Source: Russula earlei
Lineage: Eukaryota; Basidiomycota; Agaricomycetes; Russulales; Russulaceae
Direction of reading: 5' to 3'
NCBI GenBank assembly: GCA_025769875.1
Contig: JAGFNK010000332.1
Location: forward strand, 1-58,587
Length of the DNA stretch: 58,587 nt
Part shown: piece after piece, positions 33,011-44,113 of the stretch
How the letters are laid out: every line of letters begins with the position of its first letter
Numbering within the stretch: position 1 is the stretch's first letter
Translations under genes and position numbers: made by a program
Notes under the pieces: generated by a model
The model's input: only the letters and a program-made list of their open reading frames with translations
What the model was told of the DNA's origin: nothing
Database searches by the model: none

Positions 33011-35005
33011 TGTTAAAATCTGTTTGATCTTAATACTGACTCTAGTGAAAGAGTTGCTTGATATAGTTCAAGCACTAGACTTCAAATCCTTTGATATTAT
33101 CTCAGGAAGAATGAATGTCAGAGATGAGAAGGGCCTCTTTCAGGTAGAGTAGTGACTTGGTTTGAGGGAATGAGAATGATGTAAATTCTTTAGAAAGTAA
33201 GTTGAGTGTAAGGCTCAACTCTTTGATACACCTGAGTATTTATACTATATCTTGTGTCAAGACACGTACTGCTGATCACTAAGGACTCAGGAGCAGGTGG
33301 GCAAGGGTTGGAACAGACGGTACATGGCGTAAACGGCGTTGAACAGGAGGACGAGCCAAATGACTAGAAGATACCAGATGGGGACTGGTACATGTTGCAG
33401 GAGGCAGAGGCGAAGAGTAGAGGCCAGTGCAGCAAGGGGCTTTAAACAAGGCGGTCGTTGAAGAGTACCTTGAGGACGAGGGAGGACTTTAGACTGAGCG
33501 GTTGCAGGGGAGTACCCAGGAAGATGAGAGTATCACAAATGGACAGTCTGACGACTGCCATGCTTCATTGGGGCTTATATACAGTGTACAGGGTCGATTA
33601 CAAAGAACTGGGACTATTCTAGACTCTTTGGTGCCATCCAATAGGACTACAGAGGCATAAACTTGCTTGTGTCAAGTTTCAGGCTTACTGAGCGCATTAC
33701 TGATCATTGTGGAGCATGCAATGATGTCCTTGGGCATTAGTGAGTTATGAGTCACTGTGGAGTCGGAGTCAGCCTGATTCATTGGGCCTTGAGAAGTCAG
33801 TGATTATTCTAACATTAGAGGGCCTTTAGGTGAGGCGCTCTATGTCCAACCTGTTCCATAGCAAAGGGGATGTCACAATATCGGCAGCGCTTGCGCGACG
33901 ATTCAATGACAAAGGCCACTTAAGGCACCCTATGCAACCAGATTAAGTAGATTGGAAACCTAGGAACTCTACAATAGGTACTAACCTAGTATCAAAGGCC
34001 CTACAACGCGTTATTAGACCAACTCTAATAACTATAGAACGAACTACAAGGCAACACTAAGGACCTTAATAGAAGTATTAGGGTCGACTCTAAGGACCCT
34101 AATAGAACTATATAAGGGCCTTATAAGATAACACTATTCCATAACCAAACTACAAGTCCTCAAATGACCGGCCCTAAACTAACTAACAGGAAATGAATCA
34201 GGTGCTTGCACGTGTACTAAAGCAGTGAACACGTGGACAATGGAAGCTCTTACTCATCAAGAGAAGCTTCTTACTCAGCAGCTTACTGAGCATGACTGAG
34301 CATGCTCAGTAAGCGTCCTCCGACTTCTTACTCATCACTCTATTGTGCTTGATAACAAGGTTATGACTTGTTCCCTATTTAGCAGCTCTCTTGTAGTATA
34401 TAAGCGCTCAATAAAGTAGCGGACAGTCCTCAGACTGTCCATTTGTTTACGGCACTCTCCATTCCCAGTTTCTAAGAGTTTGTGCTGCTGTTTTGGGTCC
34501 ATGGTGGCTGGGTGGCCATGTGGCTGCCACGCGATGATTACCCGATTAGGAAATGGGTGCCTGGTCGTGTTATAGTGCCTTTGCAATAGCAATATCTTGT
34601 ACCACAGGAGGGATAGCCCAGAAAATGGAAGGGAGTTGGCAATGCAAAGTGAGAGAGGTCTCTCTTGAGTGAAATAGGACAATCCACGGTCAGGACTTGG
34701 CCTTGGTTCGTAACATCTTGACAATGGCTGATCTGATTTGTATGAAACTTGGGGAGTACATAACTGAGATCCAGTAGTATCCAAAAACAAAGACCACAAT
34801 TTGAAAGCATCAGAAATGATTCATGCACGAGTCATTATCTCCTAGTATCTGTCATCAGTTCAATAAGCAATCACTAAGCATCAGTCATCTTATCAGTCAG
34901 CAATCACTAAGTATCAGTCAGCAAATCAGTAAGCAATCGGTAAGAAGAAATGAGTAAGCAGGCATAGGTAAGCAAGTGGACAGGGATGCAAATTGAATCC
35001 TAACA
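33011..35005 (+). mobile_element. Solo LTR, family delta, copy I, carrying LTR G
   Basis: Ends are TGTTAAAATCTG and AATCCTAACA, with target duplication CCTCA at 33006-33010 and 35006-35010. Without nested G it is about 529 bases. Short repeats of the type AGTAAGCAATC and CAGTCAGCAA fill 34855-34970. Confidence 0.85.
33255..34715 (-). mobile_element. Solo LTR, family beta, copy G, chimeric with gamma sequence
   Basis: Ends are TGTCAAGACACG and GGTTCGTAACA, with target duplication TCTTG at 33250-33254 and 34716-34720. It lies inside LTR I, the deepest layer of this stack. About 33870-34466 matches gamma LTR H in the opposite orientation, without recognisable gamma ends, so G is a rearranged or recombinant LTR. 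Confidence 0.82.
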
Positions 35006-35193
35006 CCTCACTACACTGGCCTCTAACCTTTGCCTTTGTCTCTTGTGACATGTACCAGTCCCCATCTGGTACCTCCTCATCATTTGGCTCATCCTCCTGT
35101 TCAATGCTATCTATGCCACATACTGTCTGTTCCAACCCTTGCCCACCTGCTCCTAAGTCCTTAGTGATCAGCAGTACATCTCTTGACACCACT

Positions 35194-35790
35194 GTCAATT
35201 AATGCAGTTTTTTCAGCTTTCAAGGTCCTAATGTACATTGTTAAATTGACCTGCATTGACTTCTTTGTAGCACTATATACATTGGTAAGACCAAGGCCCA
35301 AGTGATCGCCATTATGCTCAGGTGTCTGAAAAACCCTCCTTTTCATCTTTGTCTTTTTCTCTGGTCAGCATTCTAATAAATCCTTCTCTTTCCTCTTTCA
35401 AGAGGGCTTTTGCAGCATTTGCAGCTTTGACTGTTGTGCTTTCTTCAATGACTTTGACAATGGAGGATTCAGATGTGGTGGTGGTGACTTCTGCTGCACA
35501 TGCGTGAGTCAATTCATGTTTCGGTTTCATGGGACAGTTCCTGTGAGGTGACCTTGTTTGAAGCAGTGGAAACATCTGCCTTCAGCATGATGTTTTTCCT
35601 TGTTGACTTCTGTAATAGCTTTGTGCGTGGTGCCAGTGCTGGTGTCCATTGCATTTGGATTGCATGGTGGGAGTCAGGTGTGGGGCATGGTTGAGTTGGT
35701 TGAGTTGTTCACACACATGCTCCAGGTGGAGAGGCAGGCCCACAGGTGGTTTGGATTCATGTTGCAGTTGTGCATGTTGGTGTGGTCCAT
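35194..35790 (-). pseudogene. Old Ty3/gypsy element, Gag C-terminus and protease start
   Basis: Minus strand: CFHCFKQGHLTG followed by a Cys, a CCHC zinc knuckle of nucleocapsid, then an Ala/Lys/Glu-rich helix (ANAAKALLKEEREGFIRML). The retropepsin start LKAEKTALIDSG follows. It is the middle piece of the gypsy element, with copia on the right and LTR J on the left, and has several frame breaks. Confidence 0.75.
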
Positions 35791-35795
35791 TAGGA

Positions 35796-36044
35796 TGTAG
35801 CAAATGCTCAGTCTTATTGTAGAAGACTATATTAAAGAGTGTTCTAACCTGTAGCGAATGCTAAAGGAGTAATTAGTTACATGTGCAAAGTAAATGAGTG
35901 TGTGACTGACCTCAGTCTTATTGTAGAAGACTGAGGGATTGAGAAAATTCCATAAAACAAACTATATACATTTCTGCTTGTTTGTCATGTGCCATGTGAG
36001 CACATGACTGACTTGTCATGCTGTGGCTGGCCACAACTCCAACA
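35796..36044 (-). repeat. copia 3' LTR
   Basis: It matches 40738-40985 almost base for base. Differences are mostly C/T or G/A. Confidence 0.92.
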
Positions 36045-36067
36045 TGCCCCCTCAGCCTGTGTGGCAA

Positions 36068-39000
36068 AGTCCCATCTCACTGGAGAACTTTTCATGCTTT
36101 TCTTGAAGCAAGTCCTTTGGTCAAAACATCAGCAGTTTGGTCCTCAATAGGGATGTACTGAAGGCAAAGCTCCTTGCTTTTGACTTTGTGCCGCAAAAAA
36201 TGATGTTGGACTTCAATATGCTTGGTCCTGTTGTGAAACTCAGGGTTGCACACAATGGCTTGTTGAAGCAGATGGGTGCAGGTTATGATAACAGCAATAA
36301 GATCCTTAAGATCTATCAAAAGTAATTCAGTAATACCTATCAAAAGATATCTACAACACATGATTAGATGCGATAGATAAGATAGGAAACAGTAAGTACT
36401 CACTTCAGTATTGTGTAAGACAAGACTGAAGTGATCTATTGAAATATGACACTCTTAAGTACTCCAGAGCATCTCTAAGTACACTGCAAGTAGCTACCAT
36501 CATTCAGAAACAAAGATCATACAAGGATCAGTCATTATTAGCTACCGATTGTCATCAATTAACTTATCATTGTCAGTAATGCAGATCTCAGCATATGAGC
36601 TGAGCCAGGACTGCATGATCCAACGTGTCATGCATCTACACTGGTGTTGCCCGGTCTGTGGAACTGACATGTTAATGCATTTGGCTGTGATTACATCACA
36701 ATGTCCCAGGGTAGTGGTAACATACCAAATCAATGATAATCTCAACATGGCTATTGCGGACTGGTTGTCCACATGAAGAGTGGTTGGAGAGTGAAGGTTT
36801 GTCCCTAGTTCACTCAGCAAGAATCTGAGCCACACTAACTCTTTTATAGCATGTGCAGCAGCGATATACTTGGCTTCAGTGCTTGAAAGAGCAACTGAGC
36901 TTTGTTTTTTTGAACTCCAGCTGATTGCTCCTCCTCCCAGCATGAATACAAAGCCTGATGTGGATTTGTGGTCATTCACATCACTGGCCCAGTCTGCATC
37001 GATGAAACCATGCAAAATGGTGCCACCATGGACTCCTTGTTGAAAGATGAGCTGATGACTGCTGGTGGCTTGGAGCTATCAGAAAGAACATGCAATCAAG
37101 TGCATGCTGGTGTTCAGGTCCTGGGTTGGCAGCATGTCAGCCAAGGGCTGCCACAGTGTATGCAAGATCAGGACATGTACCAAGCATTGGGCACATAAGT
37201 GCACCAATAGCACTTTGGTAGGTTTTGGTGTTGATCTCGGGTGAGGTGAGCTTCATTAGGTGCTTGTTTGCAAGTGCTGATGGGGCGTGCATCAGCTTTG
37301 CCATACTTCTCTAGGATTTCATTGATATATTTTTCTTGAGAGAGGGCCATCCAACCAGCATCATGAGTCCACGTAATTCACATGCCCAAGATCCAGGAGA
37401 TGTCACCAAGGTCGGTCATCTTGTGATGCCATTTCAGGGCTGATTTATCTTTTGTTGATGGTTTCCATAGATTTAGATGCCATTATGATATTATCAATGT
37501 ATAAGGTGATGATGGAGAGGTCTCCATCATGTGTGCATGTGAAGATGGCATGATTGGCCTCCATGCATTGGTAACCCATGGAGCCAAGTTTGCCTCAGAT
37601 GTCTTCATACCAGACCTGGCCACCTTGTTTGGTGCCATACAGGACTTTGATGAGGTGCAATACCATGCCTTTGGTGTCCATCTGGTGGACTTCTAGGTCA
37701 CATTCAGTGGCAAGAGCAAGTACAGTACAAAGGGAGGTGAATTTCGCAACAGGTGCAAATGTTTTGTCATAGTCAATCCCCTTGACTTGTGTGAAGCCCT
37801 GTGCTACAACATGGGCATTATATTTTTGGGTGGAGCCATTGGGCCCACGCTTGATGCGGAAGACCCATTTGCTTCCAATGACCTTGTGGTCTTTGGGATG
37901 TGGGGCAATTTCATATACACCCATGTGCTTGAATGAGCATCTTTCTTCCTTGCAAGCCACTTCCCACTCAGCGGTGTCTGGACATGCCATGGCCTGAGCA
38001 TAGGTGTGTGGGTCATTCATGGTGATGTCTAGGGCTGCATTGGCATGTTCTGTAGGATGCTTTCGTGAGCCATATGAGGTCACAGAGTAGCACAGATCAT
38101 CATCATGGATCTGTGCATGGAGTGTGCATTTTGGATGGGAAGAGATAGGCTCAGGTGGAGCTGGGGGTTGTATGGTAAGTGTTTCTTCAACTTTGCTTTC
38201 ACTTTCTGATGGAGCTTCAGACAGGGCAGTTCCAGTTTGCAGGGTAATAATAGGTTCATCTGCTGTGTCCATGTCATCTGTGATGTCAATTTGGATGATA
38301 ACACATTCAAAGGATTTGACTGGGCCCCCTTCATCGAAGATGATGTTGCATGACTCCAAGAAGTGGTGTGAAGGTTGATGGATCAGATGGTGAGCTTTGT
38401 GGTTTTGGGCATACCCAAGAAATGTGCACACTAATGACTTTGCAACCAATTTGCTATGTTTTTTGGTCATGATGTGTACAAATATGCAGGAGCCAAAAAC
38501 ATGGAGGCAGGAAACATCAGGTTTGTTTCTGCTGCAGGCTTCATCTGGTGTGATGTCTCCAAGTGCACTGTGTTGGAGAGACATTGTGCAGAAGGGCAGC
38601 ATGTTGAAGTGCAACATACCAGAACGATTCTGGTAGGCCAGCATCACTCAGCATTGTGTGGACCTTGTCAAGTAAGGTGTGGTTCATGTGTTTGGCAACA
38701 CCATTGTGCTGGGGGGTGTCTGGCATTGTAAGTTCTTGCCTGATCCCCTTGCTTTCCAGATGGTTTTTGACTTCATGGCCAATATATTCACCTCCTCCAT
38801 CACTGCAAAGAACTTTCATGCAGTGGCTGGTTTCCAGTTCAGTGCACGTGATGAATGCTTTGAGGTGGCGTGTGATGTCACTTTTGTGGTGTAACCCTTT
38901 GACAAATACTTTTTGAGATTTATCATCTGTGAAGGTGACAAAATACTTGAAGCCTTTGTGTGAGCATGTTGGCATCTTTCCACAGACGTCTGAGAAGATG

Positions 39001-40139
39001 CAGCCAAGCACTGTGTTGGCACTCATTTCCATGGACTTTTGGATGTCAAGGTGTGTTTGTTTGCCTTTGATGCAGGGCTCACAGAGTGTGGTAGGTGCGC
39101 TGTTTGAGATTTCCATTCCTTTTACCATCCCTTTTCTGACCATGCGCATTACAGTGTCAATGTTAAGGTGGCCTAATCAATAATACCAGGTGTCAATGTC
39201 AGCTTTGGAGGCTGTGCAACATGCAATTAAGACAGTCTCATCTGTGGACTGCATGTCTTTGCCCTCAGCTGGGAAGCTTTCAACACATGTGATTTGGGCT
39301 GTTTCTGGGATGACAGTTCTCATGTTCATAACATAGAGTTTTCCCTGGATTTGCCCATTGCAGGTAAGCATCCCCTTTTGGTTGAATAGCTGACAATGTT
39401 TCCCAGTGAAATGGATATTAGCACCACACTGAGAGAGTTGGGCAACTGATAGCAAATTTCCGTTTAGCTCTGGGACAAAGAGTACATCGTAGAGTATGGC
39501 ATTGTGCCAGTGTCCGTTTGCATTCATGCAGACAGCGATGTGCCTGAATCCAGTGGCATGGATGACACTGTTATCACCCAGAGTGATGTGCGTTGGCAGC
39601 ATGAGGGTGGAGAAAGTGGAGAACCACTCGTGGTTACAGCTCATGGTGCATGATGCACCAGAGTCAACTATCCAGCAATACTGACTGGGCTGTATAGTGT
39701 GTGCTTGGAGAGTGAACACAACATTTGGATAGGAAGATGGGTCTGTGGTGATTGCGCTGAAGAGTTGAACATCATTGCTAGTTGTCTCAGCAACTGCAAC
39801 CTTTGCAGACAAGGAGGTTGCCACAGCAGTGGGGGCAGATGTGGCTGCCTTTGCTTGCTCCTTCTTCAATTTCTGGCATTCCTTTATGTCATGGCCAGGG
39901 ATATTGCAGTGAGTGCAATGTTTAGTCTTATCCTTTTGCTTATTTTTTCCCTTTGCTTTCTTAGTGGCTTTGGCAGAGAATACGGTGGTGCTTATTCTAG
40001 AAGCATTCACATGGCATTGCTCTTCATTGATGATTTGGGATTTGATGAAATCAGTGGAGATTTTGGAGACTTTAGTGGTGCAAAGGATGGTTTCAAGAGT
40101 GGCCATGGATTCTGGGAGTGTTTGAAGGAGGATGTACAT
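36068..40139 (-). pseudogene. copia Gag-Pol, degenerate
   Basis: Pieces in order from the right: CTHCNIPGHDIKECQ (CCHC knuckle, about 39900); WIVDSGASCTMS (protease, about 39660); integrase with TFTDDKSQ, LCSDGGGEYIG and DTPQHNGVAKHMNHTLLD (38640-39060). Next come GSKWVFRIKRGPNG and VVAQGFTQVKGIDYDKTFAP (RT, about 37740-37880), LYIDNIIMASKS in place of Y-V-D-D, and RNase H DADWASDVNDHKSTSGF with SSTEAKYIAA. The far C-terminus is NPEFHNRTKHIEV…DVLTKGLA. RT has lost a block after HQMD, the second catalytic Asp reads Asn, and the frame changes several times. It cannot encode an active polyprotein. Confidence 0.88.
36261..36747. mobile_element. Solo LTR, family epsilon, inserted in copia RNase H
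   Basis: Length 487 bases, ends TGTTGAAGC and ATCTCAACA, target duplication TGGCT at 36256-36260 and 36748-36752. Taking it out with one duplication copy joins DNQSAIA to IVCNPEF in frame, proving the insertion site. Confidence 0.88.
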
Positions 40140-40737
40140 GAGGAGCTTGTCCTCAATTGGGAAACCAAGTGTGGTGAGTGTTCGTGAGCAACAGAACAGC
40201 CTGTTGAGTTGGGGTTCAACAGGTTCATCCTCAGACAGTGTGCCTCAGAATAACTCCTCTATGAGGTGAGTGATGCTTTGTTCACCAGTGCCTTCATAGC
40301 AGGCTGACAGCTTGTCCCAGCATTCTTTGGCTGCTGTGGCATCAAGGATGGAGTTCAGGGGCTCATTTTTTTAGCATTAGGCATATTTGAGCGTGTGCCT
40401 CATGGTCTCAGTAAAGCCAGTCTTCAGAGCCAGTGGGGTCGCTGCTTGGGTTGGGTTTGGTGTAGGTCCCATCAACTACTGTCCAGAGTTCTCAAGTTTT
40501 GAGAACTGTTTGGATGCGAAACTTCCAGAACTGGAACTTGGTCCCTTTGTTGTCAAGGAAAGGCACATCATAGTGGCATGAGTTGGCCTTTGAGGTAGTT
40601 TTCACAGCTCCTGCAGAAGGGGCATTTCTGCTGTTTGGTGGGGATGTACTGGTACTCATTTTCTATGATGTTTTGTTCTTAGTTCTGGGTGTGTTTAGAT
40701 GTTGACTTGTTTTGTCTAGAGACACTCAGGTCTCATC

Positions 40738-40985
40738 TGTGGCAAATGCTCAGTCTTATTGTAGAAGACTATATTAAAGAGTGTTCTAACCTGTAGTGAA
40801 TGCTAAAGGAGTAATTAGTTATGTGTGCAAAGTAAATGAGTGTGTGACTGACCTCAGTCTTATTGTAGAAGACTGAGGGACAAGAAAATTCCATAAAACA
40901 AACTATATACATTTCTGCTTGTTTGTCACATGCCATGTGAGCACATGACTGACTTGTCATGCTGTGGCTGGCCACAACTCCAACA
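40738..40985 (-). repeat. copia 5' LTR
   Basis: Partner of 35796-36044. Both contain two internal copies of CAGTCTTATTGTAGAAGACT, an inverted, hairpin-forming motif, and an ACTATATAC box. Confidence 0.92.
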
Positions 40986-40990
40986 TAGGA

Positions 40991-42193
40991 CTGTGCCTTT
41001 GCACATCCAAATTTGATGTTGCTTTTGTGCACTGGAGATCCATTCTTGAAAGGTGGTGGGGTCCTCTTGACTAATGATGGCCTTAACCAAATGTTTGGGA
41101 AGACCACACATGAACAATTGCATGACCATCAGATTGTCAGTGTGCAAGGATCCTCAGCATGCAAGCAGTCCAAAGTTAGCTATATACTTGTCAAGATTAT
41201 TATCCTTCATCTTGAGCTTGTGTAATTGATCTTGCATGCATTCGCATTCTGTGTAGTCAGTAAACACTTGTTTGAATTGTTGTTCAATTGCTTGCCAGGC
41301 TGTCAACCCAAAGGGGATTTCATTGGGGTCAAGCATGGCCTTTTTGAGCCACTCATCCATTGCTTTGACCCATCCATCAATGCATAGTCCCTCCATGAGT
41401 GACAGGAAATAGGCACATTTCTTGATGGGATTTTGAGCAATCTTGCTGTCAAAGTTCATTCTCATGAACCTTCAAAAGGTGGTGAGAAAGGCATGAGTGC
41501 ATGTGCAATTGCCATTGAACACCTTCAGGGGAACCCCTTCAAGCTTCCTGTTGTCCAAGGGGCATGTGTCACAAACATGGTTGGCATATATATTATAGTC
41601 ATCATGGTCCAGGCTGGGGAGTCTTCTTCCATGGCCTCCAAAACCTTGGAATAGGGAGGGGCGTGGATAGGCCTGCACTGTGCCAGATGACATGAGTTGT
41701 TGCAGGACTTGTATGGGTGGTTCTTCTGGTTTGTTGGCTGCAATGAAAAGTCATGTTGTCATTTCAGTTTCTTGTTCCATAGGTTCAACAGGCACAGGTC
41801 CAGGAGTCAGGGTATGTGATGGATTCTTTGAGTTGGGAATAGGCTCACCTGATTTAATGAGCTGTTCCATATTCAAGCCCTTGAGGGGGTCAGAGACCAG
41901 CCCAAAGGCCAGGCGTGCAATGCAATAGGCTTCAAAGTAGTCTTCATGGCATTGCATTTCATTCCAGACACCATAGAGTGTTCTGAGACCAAACTTGGCT
42001 TTCCTGTAGATGGTGTAGTACCTGGTCCAGGGTACACTATCCACTCCTAGTCTGAAGAAATGAGTATTTTCTTTGAAGGAGTCTGGGACAAGCACATCAT
42101 CAAGGTCTGGGTCCAACTTGAAGGGCACTTCAGTTTGCTCAGTCCCTCTTCAGTGGGCTTTCCATGTCCTTTGAACCTCCAGTCTCTAGCCAT
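40991..42193 (-). pseudogene. Old Ty3/gypsy element, Gag N-terminal region
   Basis: ATG 42193 begins MARDWRFKGHGKPTEEGLSK, then FFRLGVDSVPWTRYY. After a stop and frame change it continues PLKVFNGNCTCTHAF and MNFDSKIAQNPIKKCAYFLS, then GLTAWQAIEQQFKQVFTDY, MKDNNLDKYIANFGLLA and MVMQLFMCGLPKHLVKAI, the retrotransposon Gag (capsid) pattern of fungal gypsy elements. It is broken off by the copia element at 40990 and resumes at 35790 with the knuckle region. Confidence 0.8.
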
Positions 42194-42304
42194 GGAAGTC
42201 ATCTGGGATAAATTGATATATTTGGGGGTGGATGTGTATGTATGCATTCAAGGTCAAGGGTTCAAAGGGTAAGTGTTATGGTGTCATGGCCATTAGAGCA
42301 TTAG

Positions 42305-42925
42305 TGTTGTGATCTACCCCCTTGTCAGTCCGTCCATAATTCCTTTTTGTTATTGTTCTCTTGTCACCCTCGTCCCCTTGGTTATCGTTTCATCCCTTGA
42401 TGCTGATGGTCACCTATTGTGTTTTACTTATTGTGTTTCACCTATTGTGTTTCACTTATTGTGTTTCACCCACTGTCAAGTTACTTTTTGCTATTGGCTC
42501 ATCTTTATCTATTGTTCTGCTTATGGTACTGTACAGCCTCGCTACATACAGTATTTAAGCACTTGTAGAAGCTGGGAAATGCCCCAAGCTTAGCTTTGTC
42601 CCATTTCCTGTCGCATCCCTTGCCCTGTACTCTCTCAAATCACAACTTGCTTGTGCTGGTCTATACCCTGCTTGACCTGAGCACACCTCAAGGAACCCTT
42701 GTGTTCCTCTTCCTCCTCTGCCTCTCTCTCATCGTCCTCCTCTTCTGTGAAACCAGGAGAACGACTCTGTCTGTGGACTGAGTCATTGTCTGACTCAGCC
42801 TTGGGATGCTAAACCTTTGATCTGGTCTCTTTGAGCTGGCCCCCACTGAACCCTTGAACCAAGTCACAGGGACTTGGCCCCACTGAACCTTGAGCTAATG
42901 CTCTTACGGCCACGACGCCGTAGCA
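42305..42925 (+). mobile_element. Solo LTR, family alpha, copy B
   Basis: Length 621 bases, starting TGTTGTGATCTACCC, with target duplication ATTAG at 42300-42304 and 42926-42930. CpG is kept at its 3' end (ACGGCCACGACGCCG). It has inserted into LTR D of its own family in the opposite orientation. A promoter-like CAGTATTTAAGC lies near 42549. Confidence 0.92.
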
Positions 42926-42987
42926 ATTAGCCCAGTTCAGTGGGGCCAAGTCCCTGTGACTTGGTTCAATGTTTCAATGGGGCCAGC

Positions 42988-43594
42988 TGTTGTAGTTTAC
43001 CCCTTTTCTTCGGTTCGTCCATAATCCTTTCCCTTATTGTTCTCCTTTTGTTATCCTAGTCTCCACGGTTACGGTTTCACCCCTTGATGGTGATCCCCTA
43101 TTGTGTTTCACCTATTGTGTTTCACTTATTATGTTTCACCTATTGTTGAGTTACTTTTGCTATTGGTCTACCTTTAGTTATTGTTCTGCTTATTGTACTG
43201 TACAGCCTCGCTACATACAGTATTTAAGCGCCTGTAGAAGCTGGGGAATGCCCCAAGCTTAGCTTTGTCCCATTTCCTGTCGCATCCCTTGCCCTGTATA
43301 CTCTCTCAATCACGACTTGCTTGTGCTGGCCTTTACTTTGCTTGACCTAAGCACACCTCAAGGAACCCTTGTGTTCCTCTTCCTCCTCTGCTTCTCTCTC
43401 ATCGTCCTCCTCTTCTGTGAAACCAGAAGATCAACTCTGTCTGCGGACTGAGTCATTGTCTGACTCAGCCTTGAGACGCTAAACCTTTGATCTGGCCTCT
43501 TGAGCCAGCTCCATTGAACCCTTGAACCAAGTCACAGGGACTTGGCCCCCATTGAATCTTGAGCTAACGCTCTTACGGCCGCGACGCCGTAACA
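42988..43594 (+). mobile_element. Solo LTR, family alpha, copy C
   Basis: Length 607 bases, ends TGTTGTAGTTTACCC and GCCGTAACA, target duplication CCAGC at 42983-42987 and 43595-43599. It is a second independent insertion into LTR D. CpG is kept. Confidence 0.92.
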
Positions 43595-44113
43595 CCAGCT
43601 CAAAGAGACCGGTTTAGAGGTTTAGTGTCTTGAGACTAAGTCAAGGATGACCTAATCTGCAGACAGAGTTGATTTTCTGGTAATTTCACAGAAGAGGAGG
43701 ACAAGGATAGAGCAAGAGAGGAGCAAGAGGAACACAAGGGTTCCTCCTAGTGTGTTGGTGTCAAGCAAGGTATAAGCCAGCACAAGCAAGTTGTGATTGA
43801 GAGAGGATACAGGGCAAGGGATGCAACAAGAAATGGGACAAAGCTAAGCTTGGGGCATTCCCCAGCTTCTACAGGTGCTTAAATACTGTATCTAGCAAGG
43901 CTGTACAGTACCATATATGGAACAATAGATAATGGTAAACCAATAGCAAAAGGGACTCAAACAATAGATGAAACACAACAGGTGAAACAACAAGGGACCA
44001 TCAACATCAAGAGGTGAAATGGTAACCAAGGGGATGAGGGTGACAGAAGAGAACAATAACAAGGAAAAAGAGGTTAGTGATGAACCGACAAGAGGGTAGA
44101 TCATAACAGTAAG

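Larger units (their letters stand above)
31396..35188 (+). mobile_element. Solo LTR, family beta, copy J, carrying two further LTR insertions
   Basis: Ends are TGTTATGAACC and TCTTGACA. The target duplication is CCACT at 31391-31395 and 35189-35193. Removing nested LTRs H and I with one copy of each duplication leaves about 827 bases, matching the complete beta LTR at 51375-52203 (829). It interrupts the protease of the old gypsy element exactly within the DSG codons. Confidence 0.88.
35796..40985 (-). mobile_element. Ty1/copia retrotransposon, structurally complete
   Basis: LTRs at 35796-36044 and 40738-40985 (about 248 bases each) begin TGTTGGAG on the element's sense (minus) strand and differ at few sites. 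The target duplication TAGGA is at 35791-35795 and 40986-40990. A purine tract (GGCTGAGGGGGCA) lies next to the 3' LTR. The internal order is Gag knuckle, protease, integrase, RT, RNase H. It is inserted in the gag of the old gypsy element and holds a solo LTR in its RNase H. Its coding capacity is decayed. Confidence 0.92.
42274..44108 (-). mobile_element. Solo LTR, family alpha, copy D, carrying copies B and C
   Basis: Ends are TGTTATGG and ATCATAACA, with target duplication GTAAG at 42269-42273 and 44109-44113. After removal of B and C with one duplication each, 597 bases remain, aligning throughout with copy A. It sits in the 5' leader of the old gypsy element. Confidence 0.9.

Noticed and set aside
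42274..43594. Tandem LTRs read as one full-length retrotransposon
   Set aside because: B and C have different target duplications and only 62 bases between them, all matching LTR D, so they are separate solo insertions.
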